Below are positions 35,641 to 48,899 of a stretch of 64,000 bases of DNA, in pieces. This DNA is from Epiperipatus broadwayi. Its lineage: Eukaryota; Onychophora; Udeonychophora; Euonychophora; Peripatidae. The notes under the pieces were generated by a model, which was not told the DNA's origin, ran no database searches, and was given only the letters and a program-made list of their open reading frames with translations. The stretch's first letter is position 1, and every line of letters begins with the position of its first letter. Location: the NCBI GenBank assembly GCA_028023455.1, contig JAQFVV010012529.1:1426001-1490000 (forward strand). Direction: 5' to 3'. A program made the position numbers and the translations under genes.

Positions 35641-37078
35641 TTTTAGATAATTAATAAACATCATTTCCATTTACAGATTACAGGAATTAATTAATACCTG
35701 TTTTTATTTTAACTTATATTAAATATTTTAATATTTAACTCTTGTATTTTTTTATCAAAAAAAAAAAAATACGTTCAAATACCTTTTTTTATTTATATAT
35801 AAAAAAAAAATATTTTTGAAGTTTAGCATCTGTGCGAATATATATACGTATAACAAACGTTTTTAATTTTAGCGTTTAGTTTTTTTTACTTTTATTTTTA
35901 ATACACTTATTTTTATATGCGAACTTAAAAGTTTTTATTTTAAATAAATGTAACGACATATTTATATATCATTACACTATATATAGTACTTAGCTTTCAG
36001 TGAGTTACACAACATGGATAATATTGATTGATAAAATAATTTTGTGATAGCAATGTTTCTCAGTTGTGTTTGGAAAAAATCAAACATGCATCATCCAGTT
36101 TCATCAATTTTTGTTTATGTTATCACAAATTGCTGAAGTGTGATAGAAATTATGCATGCTTTTATTATATTTTTTATATATCATTTTGTTTTCCAATTCA
36201 AACTTGGGATAAATGCTGAATACTGATAAATCTATCCAAGATATTATGTCAGATTATTATTATGCCATTTTTAATCACTGTTATAATATACAGCTACACA
36301 CCAAAATAATAGTGCACTGAAGACAAATACACCAAATATTTATGATTTGATAGATTGGATCATATCTAAATTATCTTTGATCAAAGCTAATGTAGATGCA
36401 ATAGATGGAATCTTTTCACCATATAAATTAAGTGATATATAAAAGAAACCTGTCATTTTTAATTGGCTGATTTATTGTCACTTTCATTTGCTTTGAAAAG
36501 CAGCTTGTTAATGCCATATTATTGATTTAAATGATGTATCACTCATTTCTTTAAAAAAAAAATAGATAAAATTTAATAAAATGCAATAAATGTGTAATAC
36601 TGCTTAAAAAATTGCAAATGTACATTTTTTTTATTAAACTATTGTCTTTTGATTTACAACAGACTTATCATGAATTATGTTATTAAAAAAACTTTTTCAA
36701 TTATGTAATGAGATATTACAATAAATAATGACGTGAATATTACAAAGCATTGCAAGAAATGTTGATTTATAGTTTAACAAGACAAGCCAAAGAAAATTAT
36801 GCTTGAAATAAAAGAATAGATTAGAAGGTTTTACAATTATAACAAAAAAAGAAAGTTTTTAAAAACTTTTACAATACTTTATGACAGTCACTTAAAAGAA
36901 CAAAACATTTGGCAGATTGTTTTAGCCAAAAAATAATAGACTATGTGAGACAAACATAATGTAAATGAACATGGCAGTAATTTACAAATATTGAAAATTT
37001 CTGAGATGAATAGTCAACAAATATATATTTTTCATTTTATAAGAAAAATGTTAATATAATTAATAAAATAATTAGCAA
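35640..37078. other. AT-rich noncoding DNA
   Basis: AT-rich sequence with A/T runs. Nothing was recognised. Confidence 0.6.
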
Positions 37079-37079
37079 T

Positions 37080-40000
37080 GTTATCATTCATTATCATTGT
37101 CAACTATTATCAATCCACTACAAGATGCTCTCTCCAAGTTCAATCCATCTTCTCTGATCTCTAGCCTCTCTTCTCCACATCACCCCTGCATAGTTTATTT
37201 TATCCATCTATTTCACATGTGGTCTTTTTCTGGATCTTCTAAAATCTCTTGCATTCCAGTTTAAGACTTCAATTGTCCATCTATAACCATTCTTCTAGCA
37301 ATATGTCCAGCCGAATTCCACTTCAGTCTTTTAATTTTTTCAGTGATGTCAGTAACACCTATTTGTTCTCTTATTCATGTATTGCATTTTCAATCTCTTA
37401 TTGTTACTTCTAATATGCATCTCTCTATACTTCTTTCTGTTGTCTGAAGTCTTTGTATTGCTTTTCTATTAAATGTCCAAGTCTTGGATTCATAAGTAAG
37501 AACTGGTAAAACACATTTATTAAAAACCTTCCTTTTCAAACACATAGGCATATTTCCTTTTAGTATTAAGTTATTTCTACCAAAAACACTCAAAATTTAA
37601 TTCTATGATTAATTTCATCCATTATGTTTCCATCTGTAGTAATAATCTGATCAAGATATTTGTAGTTCTTAACTTTTTCTAACTCATTATAATCAATCTT
37701 TATTTTCATCTTTTGAGAAAATCCATTGAACACTACTTTAGTCTTTTTAACATTTACTTCAACCCTAACTTTCTTATTTTCATCTGGTAACTCTTGCAAC
37801 ATTTCCTGAAGCTTTAAAGCTTTATTTGCAAAAACAATTACATCATCTTCAAAATCTAAATCACTTAAATAATCTCCATTTACTTTTATTTCTATAACTT
37901 CCCATTTTAATCCACAAAATACTTCTTGCAGCTCTGCTGTAAAAAGTTTTGGAGATATGAAGTCACCCTGTCTGACACCCTTCTCAATGTTAACTTTCCT
38001 AGTATCATTATGTAATCTAATTGTTGCTGTTGCATTTTTATAAATATTCTTCAAAATATGACAATATCCTGGGTCTATACCTTGATGATCCAATGCTTTA
38101 ATCACTGAAGAAATATTTATAGAATCAAATGCCTTTTCATAATCTACAAATCCAAAGCATAATGGCAACTCATATTCATTTGTCCTTTCTATAACTTCTC
38201 TCAATACCTGGATATGATCTACTGTACTAAAACCACTTTTAAATCCAGCTTGTTCTTTTGGTTGGTGGAAATCCAATGTTCTCTGTAAATAAGTTGTAAT
38301 TATCTTGGTAAAAAAATTATATAAAACTGATAAAAGGCTGATCTTTTTTTTTTACCTTTTTAAAATAATTAATACTGCATTTTTCCAATCATCTGGTACA
38401 TTTTTATCATTTAGATCATTTAAAAACTTTGCCAAAAAAAATTCTATTTCTTTACCTGCTTCTTTCAATATATTGATTATAATTCCATCATTACCTGGAG
38501 CTTTTCCTTTCTTCATAAATTTAATTGCATGTCTCACTTCTTCATTTAAAATTCTGGGCAATTCAGAAGATATAATAGATGTAGGAGGTACTTGTTCTTT
38601 ATTACTATATAATTCTTGATAGAACTCTTCTACCCATTTCATGATGTCATCTTTCATTTTAGTAATAGTTCCATCTTTTTTTCTTATTGCAGATATAAAT
38701 TTCCTACCAATACCAAAATGTTGTTTTATACTCTTGAGACTTTTATTCTCTTCTACAGCTTTCCTTGCTAGTTCACAATTATACTTTCTTATATCATTAT
38801 CAACTCTTTTTCGCACCATTTTACAAAATTCAAGATATTCAATCCTTTTTAATGCATCATTTTTATATATCTTCATATTCCTTCTTTTCTTCATAAATTC
38901 TCTAGTCTCAGTAGAAATTTTATTGGTCAATTGCTGCTTTTTTCTACCAGCTATCTTTGTTGCAGTTTTTAAAAGTATATCAGTTATTTTCCTATTAATT
39001 TCATTCAAATCTGAATCATGTTCAAAATCTACTAATACTTGAAATCGATTTGCAAGTTCTAATTTAAATTTTTTAGAATGTTTCTGAGGATTAGGAATGT
39101 CAACTGTAAATATTGTTTTTCTTAATAATTTTTGTCTCTCTAGTTTAGCATTAACACTTATCTTACTAATTGATGATTACTTCCTGTGTTGAATTTATTA
39201 AGAACATTACAATCTTGAAATATGTATTTTCTGTTAGTCAAAATATAATTCAATTTTGATGTACTTTCATTTGTATGCTTCCATGTTCATTTTCTTTTAA
39301 CATTTTTTTTCAAAAAAAGAATTCATAATATAAGGTTGTTGTTTTTTTTGTAAACCAAGTCTATATCCTCTCTCATTTCTATTACTATAACTAAATTTAC
39401 CAACAGCACTTCATCTTTCATTTGTTTACCAATTCTAGCATTAAAGTCTCTCATAACAATTTTAAAATATTGTTCAGTCTGTTCAAAAGCTTTTTGTACA
39501 TCCATATAAAAATCTACTACTTCATCAATATGAGAACTTTTTGGGGCATAAATTTGAATAAACTGCATTTGGTATCTGCTATTAAGTTGAAATTAATCTT
39601 GCTATTTTGTCTGATATACCATCAATCTCCACAATGTTGTTCTTCATTTTTTTATTTGTAATGAATCCTACTCCACTTGTATTTCCAATAGTTATGCTTT
39701 TGTAATAGAGCATATGTCTATTTTTTTAAATCAATTGTTTCTTCATCTTTTCTTTTAACTTCACAATGTTCAATAATGTTACATTTAATATGTCTGTTCT
39801 ACTTTCAATTTTTGCAATCTTCCTTCATCTGAAAGTGATCTAGAATTGTAAGTACCTAAATAAAAAGTTGTTATCAAATGGCGGCCTGGGTCCACGATCA
39901 GGATTCTTAGCACCTTCGGCTACTAAACGTTGCCTTGGTTGGTGGCTTTACAGCCTCCTGGGAATAAGGGCCATGATTTATTTTTTCTATCATGATTGTA

Positions 40001-40265
40001 TGTATTTATTAGAAAAAAATTTTCATTCACACACACATTCATTCTGCCTTATCAGCAACTGAGAAGAAAAATCATTGTGTTTTTTGATCTTAAATTCAGT
40101 GGTAAAAAGTCAATAAACTCACTATGCTGGCTAATGCATGTTGGCAAACAGCCCATTCGTATTCGTATACTATATGAACAATAACATAGAAATAATAGCT
40201 GCAATGACAAGGACTTATCGAGTGGATGTTAGGAATTTGCTCTGCTCAATTCCTTTAAGCCTCCA
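37080..40265 (-). mobile_element. RTE-type LINE copy 3, near full length
   Basis: About 3.2 kb on the minus strand. The 5' UTR (about 39870-40265) shares its start with copy 2. The endonuclease (about 39200-39870), linker and RT follow, and the element ends in an ATC/ATT-rich tail near 37080, as RTE elements usually do. The low number of domains and the lack of ORF1 and poly(A) also point to RTE. It is the best reference in this window for the family. Frameshifts and stops are present but fewer than in copies 1 and 2. Confidence 0.9.
37390..39870 (-). pseudogene. RTE LINE endonuclease-RT ORF (copy 3), frame-broken
   Basis: The endonuclease piece has QFIQIYAPKSSH and a block VMRDFNARIG, where the usual GDFN Gly is Arg. 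The linker/N-terminal RT frame (38352-39008) has KFMKKGKAPGNDGI and DWKNAVLIILK. The RT frame (37590-38276) has VDYEKAFDSI (motif A), EKGVRQGDFISPKLF (motif B) and LDFEDDVIVFAN (motif C, usually ADD, here EDD). The C-terminal piece (37390-37593) has CLKRKVFNKCVLPVLTY. It would nick DNA and copy its own RNA at the nick. At least three frame breaks prevent translation as one protein. Confidence 0.85.
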
Positions 40266-41135
40266 AAAGAAATCAAAGGGTCTTTCAGATAATGGCAAAC
40301 TTTTTTCTGCAGCTTAGCAATGTTATGTGATACCCAAAATTTGAATTTGAAAGTCATAAATCTAATAGCAATTAACATTAATTAGGATAATGTAAATTAT
40401 CAGTCAAACCTTTACCAAGCAAATGATTGATTTGACAAACTGTATCTGTTTAAAAAAAATACAACAAAAAGTCTTTAACCAAATTTCATAACCTATAATG
40501 ATTTTTCAGAATGCATATTAGAAAGAGATCTGTATACAGTGATATAATTAATCTAATTTAGAGCATAAATGTGAGTGATAGCTAATCTACATTTTTTTTT
40601 GTCCAGATCTTATAAAAAAAATACTTAGAAAAAATATTTGAAGAATTATTTGCTCGGGAGATTGTGATAGTTGAATATTCTATTGGCAGATAGGTTGTTT
40701 AGCAGTTTCATTAAGTTATTTTGAATCAATTTTTATTTATATTGTTTAAATGAGAATTGAATTTGGAACTTTCAGTTTGGAGTTTATCATAGTACTAAAT
40801 GTAAAGGACTAGAAAATCTAGATAAATTATATATATTCAATACCAAGCAGGTACTGAAATTTTCAAAGTTTTTTTGAAGTCTTTTTTTTAAATGGAATAC
40901 AATTTTAAAAAGTTAATATGAAATAAGATATTGAATAAGAAGTTTTTGTATTATAGTAGAGTTTTCATTCGTTTATACTATAACCAGTTTGTTAACATGT
41001 GTATGTAATTATTGTTGAACTAAAAATCCATTGAATATTTAGAATTTCATTGGCTGTATATATGTCAGATAAATTAAATACCATTCTAAAATTTAAACAT
41101 CTGCTTGAAATATTCATTTTTTTTTCAATCACATT
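40266..41135. other. AT-rich noncoding DNA
   Basis: Nothing recognised. Confidence 0.6.
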
Positions 41136-41140
41136 GATTC

Positions 41141-41525
41141 AGTGCAAGCCAGAGTAATCAATGGATGCAGGAAGGCTTGTGAATGAAATCCCTGTCTAGT
41201 GCCTACTCATCCAATATTTCCAGATTAGTTTCTAGCTTGTGGCTTTCATTAGCATTGCACCTAGATCTTAGAATGTAATGCAACTCTCCAGAAACCACCT
41301 TTTACTTTATTAGCTAACTATAAAGCTTTGAATCCAAAATGAAAATACACTAATGTTTTCAATTCAAGCTTATATAGTCATATAGATCTGATTCCAGTTC
41401 AGCATCCATACTTTTTGGTATCTTTGGCTCTTTAATAATCACAGTCACCATAATCCTATTGGGCAGGATTGGTATTAAATCACTAAACATCATATGATCC
41501 CCATTCTTTCCACATAGTAGTGCAA
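41141..41525 (-). repeat. Repeat family B unit, minus orientation
   Basis: One full unit of about 388 bp on the minus strand. Its hammerhead-like core at 41222-41256 reads CTAATGA, AAGCCACAAGCTA, GAAAC, TAATC: one base changed from the CTGATGA consensus and one in the cleavage-side trinucleotide. The unit continues directly into a second, partial unit at 41529. Confidence 0.8.
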
Positions 41526-41528
41526 CTC

Positions 41529-41627
41529 AGTGCCAGCCAAAGTAATCAATGGATGCAGGAAGGTTTGTGCATAAAATCCCTGTCTAGTGCCTACTCATTT
41601 AATATCCCCAGACTAGTTTCTAGCTTG
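41529..41627 (-). repeat. Repeat family B unit, partial, minus orientation
   Basis: Repeats 41141-41239 at a spacing of 388 bp in the same orientation. It is cut within the ribozyme-like core: it keeps GAAACTAGTC and part of helix II, but CTGATGA is lost. Confidence 0.8.
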
Positions 41628-41659
41628 CACTGCTACTATATGAAAATTTTTGTCTCTTT

Positions 41660-42112
41660 GTAAACAGCTTGTGTATGCATAAAGAATGGTGATTGTGTGA
41701 TGGTTAGTAGTTTAATACCATTCCTGCCCAATAGGATTCTGGTGACTGTGGTTATTAAAGAACCACAGATACTCCAAAATTATGGATGATGAATTGAATT
41801 CAAATCTATATAACTATACAAGCTAATGAACTTAAATTGAAAACATTATAACAGGTAAAACTCTATATGTATGTGATGTTAATTGAAAACATTATTGTGT
41901 TTTCATTTTATAGTTAGCTAATAAGGTAAAAGGTTGCTGCTTGAGGTTTGCATTAGATCCTAAGATTTAGGTGCAGTACCCTGAGGATTCACTGATGAAA
42001 GCCACAAGCTAGAAACTAGTCTGGGAATATTGGATAATTAGTCACTAGATAGGGATTTTATGCACAAATCTTCCTGTATCCATTGATTATTCTGGCTTGC
42101 ACTGAGTAGTGC
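41660..42112 (+). repeat. Repeat family B unit, plus orientation, best hammerhead-like core
   Basis: Reverse-complement match to 41141-41525 with a small internal duplication (about 41840-41900). The core at 41991-42023 has CTGATGA, helix II AAGC/GCTA around loop CACAA, GAAAC and a GTC cleavage triplet. The flanking ATTCA and TGGG can form a short helix I. Together with the two minus units it makes a roughly 970-bp inverted array. Confidence 0.8.
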
Positions 42113-42367
42113 TAATGTATGGAGAGTTTTGCCTCTGAGATTTTCACTTCAGTTGCTTCTGAATATTATTATTCTTTATGAATATTTTATATTTTTTCAG
42201 ACTTATTTGGAATTCTAATTTCTCATTAAATCTATTTTGTAAATATAGTTTGATTCTACTATTTTTTCATATATGTGCAGAATTATTTACATAAATAATT
42301 TTTGAAGTTTTTACAAAATTGAATTTTAAAACTATATATACTTAATTCTTCTCTTTTGATTTTATAT

Positions 42368-42645
42368 GGGATTTGAACACAGACTTTCAAGCTCTCTTTA
42401 GTCATCCACTCCATCTTTTATACAATCGATACACATTACCACACATGTGAAAAAGACAAATGATCTCTAATATTTGCATTTCCACTCCTTCTTATATAAT
42501 CAATCTCCAATAAAGCATTTCATGCTGAACCAATACGAAATATATATATTGGAGATTATTTGCTGTTTTTTTTTTTTTTTTGCTTGTGTGTGGTGGGTGG
42601 AGTTGATGACTAAAGGGAGCTTGAAAGTCTGGATTCAAATCCCCC
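42368..42645. repeat. Inverted pair of tRNA-like SINE fragments
   Basis: 42368-42414 (minus) and 42594-42645 (plus) are inverted copies of about 46 bp: GATGACTAAAG, GAGCTTGAAAGTCTG and a B-box-like TTCAAATCCC. The similarity extends weakly into the 180-bp spacer. Confidence 0.65.
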
Positions 42646-42659
42646 TAATTACACCTAGC

Positions 42660-43145
42660 TTAAAAATATGAATACTATACATGTATTTAAAATATTATAT
42701 ATGTTACAGTATATTAAATAGAATTATAAATTGGAAATCATTGTCAGATGATTGATTGCATAATATACAGTAAGGATTTTTTATTTTATTTTTAATTATT
42801 GATTCATTATACACAATACTTTCTTTTCCCATTTTGCCTAAACATAGACAACTGAACTTCTCTGATTATATTACTTTGTTTTTATAGGGATACTATAATT
42901 ATTGCATTTTAACACAGTAATAGAATGACAAATTTAAAAATTAAATGTTCATGGATCAAAGCTCAATTCTACTGCTTTGAATGTCATGTGATCATTTGAT
43001 CGATTAACCATTTGATAATTTTTATTTTTTTAAAATTTGGTTTTACTGTTATTTTTGATATGATATCTAAAGTTAAATATTAATGTAGTTTATAGCATTC
43101 AATACTTCAATTTTCATGTTTGCTTGTCTTTTTTATCTGCTTTTA
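42660..43145. other. AT-rich noncoding DNA
   Basis: Nothing recognised. Confidence 0.6.
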
Positions 43146-43154
43146 AGATTATTG

Positions 43155-43260
43155 AAAGGCCTCTTAATATAATGATTAAAATATTTTCCTTGTACCTCTC
43201 TGTCTGGAGTTTGCAATGTCGAATGATCAGCTAATGTAGCTAGCCATCCACCATTATTTG
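43155..43260 (+). repeat. Possible degraded tRNA-derived SINE
   Basis: CCTCTTAATATAATGATTAAAAT resembles the 5' half of a tRNA-Asp/Glu-type gene (TTAGTATAGTGGTTA). A weak B-box-like GGAGTTTGCAATGTC follows about 40 bp later. It is too diverged to be a functional tRNA. Confidence 0.3.
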
Positions 43261-45640
43261 CTATTTTTAATTAGAGAATAAAAATGCTAAAGTAAAATTG
43301 TTATAGCAGTTGATGGGATTAACATAAAATGGAAACATCATTGAGATATGATGCAGATGCTACCCTTTCCACCTGATAGTATATAATACTGCATTAGTTT
43401 GTTTGTTTTTTTAAATCATGTCATCAGTTTTAAATACAATTTATCTGAAAGTTAGCTACAAATAGCAGTTTCATAGCTTTTTCTTATATTAAGTTATAAT
43501 GGAATATATAGATATATCTAATAAGGATAATTATAAGTGGGTTCAAAAAATTGATTATATTGACACATTAATGTTAAAAAGTTTTTATGGCTTCTAAACT
43601 AATTGGCAGAGAATCAACATATATAAATTTAACAAATAGTTTCAGTATTGCATTGTCTGTTTTTCAAAATCATTACTATATTATTTTACATAATTTATAT
43701 TTAATCCTATCAAAAATGCACATTATTAATGTAGGCATTGTTTTTTATTTTTAATAATGGTATGTAAATGCAGACAGGTTGAAGTAATTGTTTCATATTA
43801 TGCTAGTGTGCTAAATAGAATGTTTTATCTATAGATGGAGTGACTATCTATCCACCAATGAAGTAAAAAAAAATCCAAATTGATAAATTTTATGTTTTTC
43901 ATGAAAAATGAAAAACAAAAAATATGAAAATAATATAATATGAGTAAAGATAAAAAGAATAATAGAAGTAATTTTCATTAAATTGAACAAATGTAACAAA
44001 CAGGAATATAAAGTTCATGTTGAAAGTTTAATGAGTAGAACTACATAATTTAAAGTGACTGAATATATCAAGAAGACATAAAGTAGCCAGATAGTATGGA
44101 ACTGTTTATTTTTATATAATGAATGTACATGATTACAAATTGGTCGTCATAATTATTATCTTGAATATTGATGTCATGATATCACAGAGATCAGATAGCA
44201 TATGTTGCAATAGTCTACACAATTTTTTTGACAGCAATATGTTCAATCTATTGATCCAAGACTGCAAATTTTTATTATATTGTCTTGATGAAAAAATGTA
44301 ATTTTAAATGCAGGAATTTTCATGAGTTCAATATATTTTTGCTTTAGAATAACTGCTATCAGTACTAAAGAGCTGATTAATTTTATTGACTATGTATTTT
44401 ATTTCTCTTATAAGATATACATTTTGTTTTGTTGTTGTTTTTTTTGGATCATGATTTTTTTTTTTTGTTTGTTTGTTTGAATGGTCCAATATTTGCCAAG
44501 ATTATTCATCTTGATCATTAGATTAAAAGTATATATAGTAAGTCAGCATTTGTAATGTAGATCATATGTAAGGGTGATGGGTGAGATTATGGTGAAAGTG
44601 AAGACTATTATATTTATAGATAATAGACAATTAATAAATCAAGTTGATACAAAAGTGACAATTGTATTTAGGATATTACATCTTATTAAGATATGTTTCT
44701 GATGCTTAATAGCTTCCAAAATAGTTGCTTTTAAAAATTTTGATTTTGTGTGGTTTCATCATCTCTAAGATATGAATCACTAATGACTTACCCTATTTAC
44801 CTTTATATCAGAAAATATAAGTTTACATAATGATAAGTCTACACTATTGTCTATTGTAGAACAGAAGCATTTGTGTTTGAGTAGTTTGTATTGGATTTCA
44901 CTAAAAAGATGGATTATTTATCAACCTAGATAAATGCAAACTACCATAATTTTTTTATTATGCAATTGTCAAATCTTGGAGTTAAGTAGAATATTCATAT
45001 TATTAGCTACTTGTGATGATTGTGATGTGCTTGCCATTGAATTGTAATATTTGTAATATATATAATATAAGAAGATAGTGTGAATTTTTTGTACAGTTGA
45101 ATGTGTATGTAAAAATATGACATATTTCCTGAACACATCTAACTTGATTATTATTGAGTATTTGGATTTGTTATCCCACATCTTCAAACTACCTATGTGG
45201 AATGCAAATAGTATCGTATTGTTACCAAATTAGCAGTGAAAAATGACTCAGATAAAAGAAATGTGAATGAACTAGTAAAATTTGCCTATGCAATCTTCCT
45301 TACAAAAGTATATTTGAATGTTACAAAAAAATTTTTTGTCAGATCCATTACATGTATTACAGCAAAAAAACTTTTTTTTAATTTTTCAACTTTTACTTGG
45401 ATTTTGACTACTCAAATATAGGTATTGCACTGTAAGGTAAATCAAAAATGATCTTAGCTATATATAGCTCAGCTCAATTTATCTGATTCTCTAAGTATAA
45501 ATTATTTGATATCTCATTAAATTTAATAAGATTTTTATTATTATTTTTAGAAGGAACAAAAATTGTCTTGGGATTTTTACTTTAAATCTGAAAGTAATAA
45601 TACCAACTTTGTTACCCTTATGTCATTTGTTTTTTACATG
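43260..45640. other. AT-rich noncoding DNA
   Basis: No exon, repeat or element was recognised in this stretch. It has poly-T runs near 44430-44480. Confidence 0.55.
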
Positions 45641-45645
45641 AGTAT

Positions 45646-46030
45646 TATATACAACATACTTTAATATTACATAAAAATGAAGGCATAGAAAATATTAGGC
45701 ATCTCTTAATTCAATGTAAATGCTTGAAAGCAAAAAGAGTACAAATAATGAAGTTATGGAAGAATAAATACAAACAAAGTGATTATTCAGAAAGTGGGTT
45801 GTTGGTTTTTATGCTGGATTTGGGAAAAGATAAGGGGGATTTAGATATGAAGGCCACAAAGTTGACAGAGATTATGTTGTGGAAATAGGATAGAGCAGAT
45901 TATGGGAAAACTTAGGGTGGGGAATGGAAAGGGGATATAAAGTGGCTAACAGGTTTCTCTGGACATAGTTGCTGAGAGATTCCTGACTTCATATAAGGAG
46001 AAGTCACAGTGCATCACATTACATAGAAAA
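45646..46030 (+). mobile_element. LINE 3'-end fragment (copy 1)
   Basis: One plus-strand frame reads IRHLLIQCKCLKAKRVQIMKL, like the Cys-containing C-terminal tail of non-LTR retrotransposon RTs (H-L-x-x-x-C). It is followed by a non-coding tail with CTAACAGGTTTCTCTGG and GAAGTCACAGTGCATCACAT. The same 350-bp unit occurs inverted at 62340-62700. It is distinct from the RTE family. The exact clade is unknown. Confidence 0.6.
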
Positions 46031-46980
46031 TTTAATTTACAGTGACCAAAAGTTGATGATGATGAAGAGATCTTTTAAGATTGTTCAGAAAATTGAGAAA
46101 AGTCAACAGAGACAAACATCAGCCCAATTAATTTTTAAGTAATGTTAAAATTTATTAAATTCAAGTAAAAAAATAAAACTCAGGCAAACAAAATATGAAA
46201 GTTTGTCCTAAATTTCCCTGGTGTATTTATCCAAGAGTGCATGTGAGTATTGAAACTTTAAATATCCTGACAGATAGGTTTATTTTCTCATCTATAATTT
46301 AAAAAGAGGGATTAGTAATATCTTCTTGCTAGCGGTTTATAAAAACAAATTCCAGTTTCCCTATTTGAAGATTTCAAAAATAAAGCAATCTTGTAGCGAA
46401 CACAATGAAACAGTATGGGTGAGTTTTTCTTGGCCCGGAATAAAACATTGGGACCAAGAATGTCATATATCTGCAGAACAGCTTATGATAAACCACATTC
46501 AAGGAAATCAAGGTTGGCCCAATATAAGACAAGAAAACACAAGAAGAAAAGATTATGATCTTACATAATCCTATGTAGAAGAAACAAGATCTCTGATGTA
46601 GAAAAAACAGAACAATACACCCCGATAAACTACCAGCTCAAAGATTTGCAATCTATAGGAAAACATAAACCTAGCTTAATTAAACTAATTATAAAGAAAA
46701 GGGAAAGATGAGTTAAAAGAAAATTACCAATATCTGCCCAAGGGTTTAGCTCAGGTTAGTAATATAAAGAATAATAAATAAAAAAAACACAGCATATAAA
46801 AATAGAAACTCGCAATACACTCCTGGATAATTAAATTTTAACTAAATATGGAATCTTAAAACTAAGTTTCCAACACAAACTATAAATAAAATACATAATA
46901 AATGCTTAAAATATTTAATTTGAATATGTAGAAGATATTATAAAGACAGGTTTTTTTTTTAAGATTAAGCTGAGACTTTA
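46031..46980. other. Noncoding, partly raised complexity
   Basis: 46320-46570 is open on the plus strand for 80 codons with raised complexity (a WVSFSWPGIKHWDQECHISA segment), but I recognise no family and see no splice support. It may be element-derived. Confidence 0.35.
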
Positions 46981-47560
46981 ACAAATGATTTAACTAGAGA
47001 TTCAAGCCCTGGCATAATATGAAAACATTTTACCTCAAGGCTTAAGGTTAAGTCTGGTGATGTCTTTCAGCATCGCATACTGTTTAGTTCTCTTTAAAGT
47101 TCTTATGTAGATTTTGACTTCCATTTATAAGTTCAGGAGTTTGGAGACAATCTTGGACTCAGTTCTAGATCAGGCTTTTATGACCTTGACAGCATAATCT
47201 GAAGCTCCAGGGTTTGTCTTGGTAGGATATAGCACTTTATGTGGAGAATATTTTTCATAGCATATATTTTTGGCATTCTGTATAGATGGTTGCTATTTAG
47301 CAAAAAGTAGTCCATAATATGATAGCAAAATATCAGGCAAGGCAACACAGCAATCTGAATAATTATCACCAGCAGAATAACAAGAAAAATTAGTCAGCAG
47401 AAAAGTACTTATAACAAGTCACATCAGAAAATTTATCAGAGAATAATAATCAGTCTGAAATCTGGGGTTATTTATGTGAGCCATTATCTCCCACATCATC
47501 TATAATTAGCAATTTTTGACCAGGCAAATTTTTATCTCAACCTAATCTTAATTTAAAAAT
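46981..47560. other. Unassigned raised-complexity segment
   Basis: Begins with a B-box-like GAGATTCAAGCCCTGGC at about 47000, so a SINE head is possible. The following 500 bp is less AT-rich than its flanks, but no frame or repeat partner was found in the window. Confidence 0.3.
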
Positions 47561-48899
47561 TCTGATCAGGGCTCTTATCTTATTCATAATTAATTTTAAA
47601 AAAATAAATGTAAAAACAAGTCTCTACTTTTTTTAAAAATAAATTAAAATAAATTACAATCAAAGAAACAAGAATGCAATTTTTAAAAAAAAACTTTCCA
47701 AAATTACAATGCTTTGTTCAAAAAGGATTAAAACTTTTTTTAAAAAATTAGAATCTTTTTACAATTAGATTTTTAAAAAATGTCAAAAGAAAATAGATTT
47801 TACAACTAAAATCTATTGCAAATAAAAATCACAGACTTTTTTTAAAAAATAAGTGAATGTGTGTTATCGCATGTACTCTTGTACTCTTAATACATTAAAA
47901 AAAAATAATAATAAAAACTTACATAGTTTTCTTTTAAAAACTATATATATAAAAAAATCAAAGTTAGTTTCATTTTTGGTGATGGCACTTTTGAAGTGGA
48001 TAAAGTATCCGATTCACTATATATAAACAAATGGCTGTCTTATAACACATTGTGAGAATAATAGTAAAGTGTATGACCTGGCTATTTTATGACTTATATT
48101 GCTATCTATATAGAAGGGGGTATTTTTACTATGAAATTAAATTGTTTATATAACTATGAATTAAATTTGTTTATGTGATAGTGAATCTGATTTATTTGTT
48201 ATAATAGTTTAAAATTCAGTAAAATTCTAGTTCTAATGAATTAAATGTTTTTTCAAAGAACATCATTTGAGGATATGTATATGATAGGAAATCTTATTTT
48301 GAAGAAAACTTGATTTTTATTTTGCATAATGTATTTTTATACAGAATGAGTGTTGTTTGAAAGGTGCAGTTTTATATAATATTGACTCATTGTTGGGTTG
48401 GTTAACTGATTTTGAAAGGAATTGACATTGTGAATAATATTCACAGTATGGAGAAAGCACTTTGCTATGGATTTAAAGATATGCAAACCAAAGACTTTGG
48501 GTGTATTATTATAAGCAGTCATATAATTCAACCATCCAGAATTTTATTATATTTATATAGATAAATGTATAACTAATGTATATTTATTAATAAACACCAC
48601 TTTATAAAAAAAAGTTTTACTGCAAATTATTTACTTATTATAAACATTGCTTAAACATTTGAATTATTTGTTTGCAATTTTTTTTTATAAAGAATAATTA
48701 TGATTCAGAACAAAGTTAAACAATAAACTGTCATAATTTATGGAAAAGAACTTTTATAATAATAGCTTCTAAAATATCATCATCAAAAAAAAAATATCAT
48801 CATCAGTGTCTGTTTTTTTTTTTGTTTAATTCTAACAGCATTTTTATTTTATCTAATAAATAATTTTGAGAAGTTATTGAAAGTGTTTCTGACTGAAGA
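47560..48899. other. AT-rich noncoding DNA
   Basis: A/T homopolymer-rich sequence. Nothing recognised. Confidence 0.6.

Noticed and set aside
41141-42112. CRISPR array
   Set aside because: Units are about 388 bp and one is inverted. There are no short repeats with unique spacers, and the sequence is eukaryotic.
46326-46568. Host exon
   Set aside because: 80 open codons with fair complexity but no splice pair and no family match.
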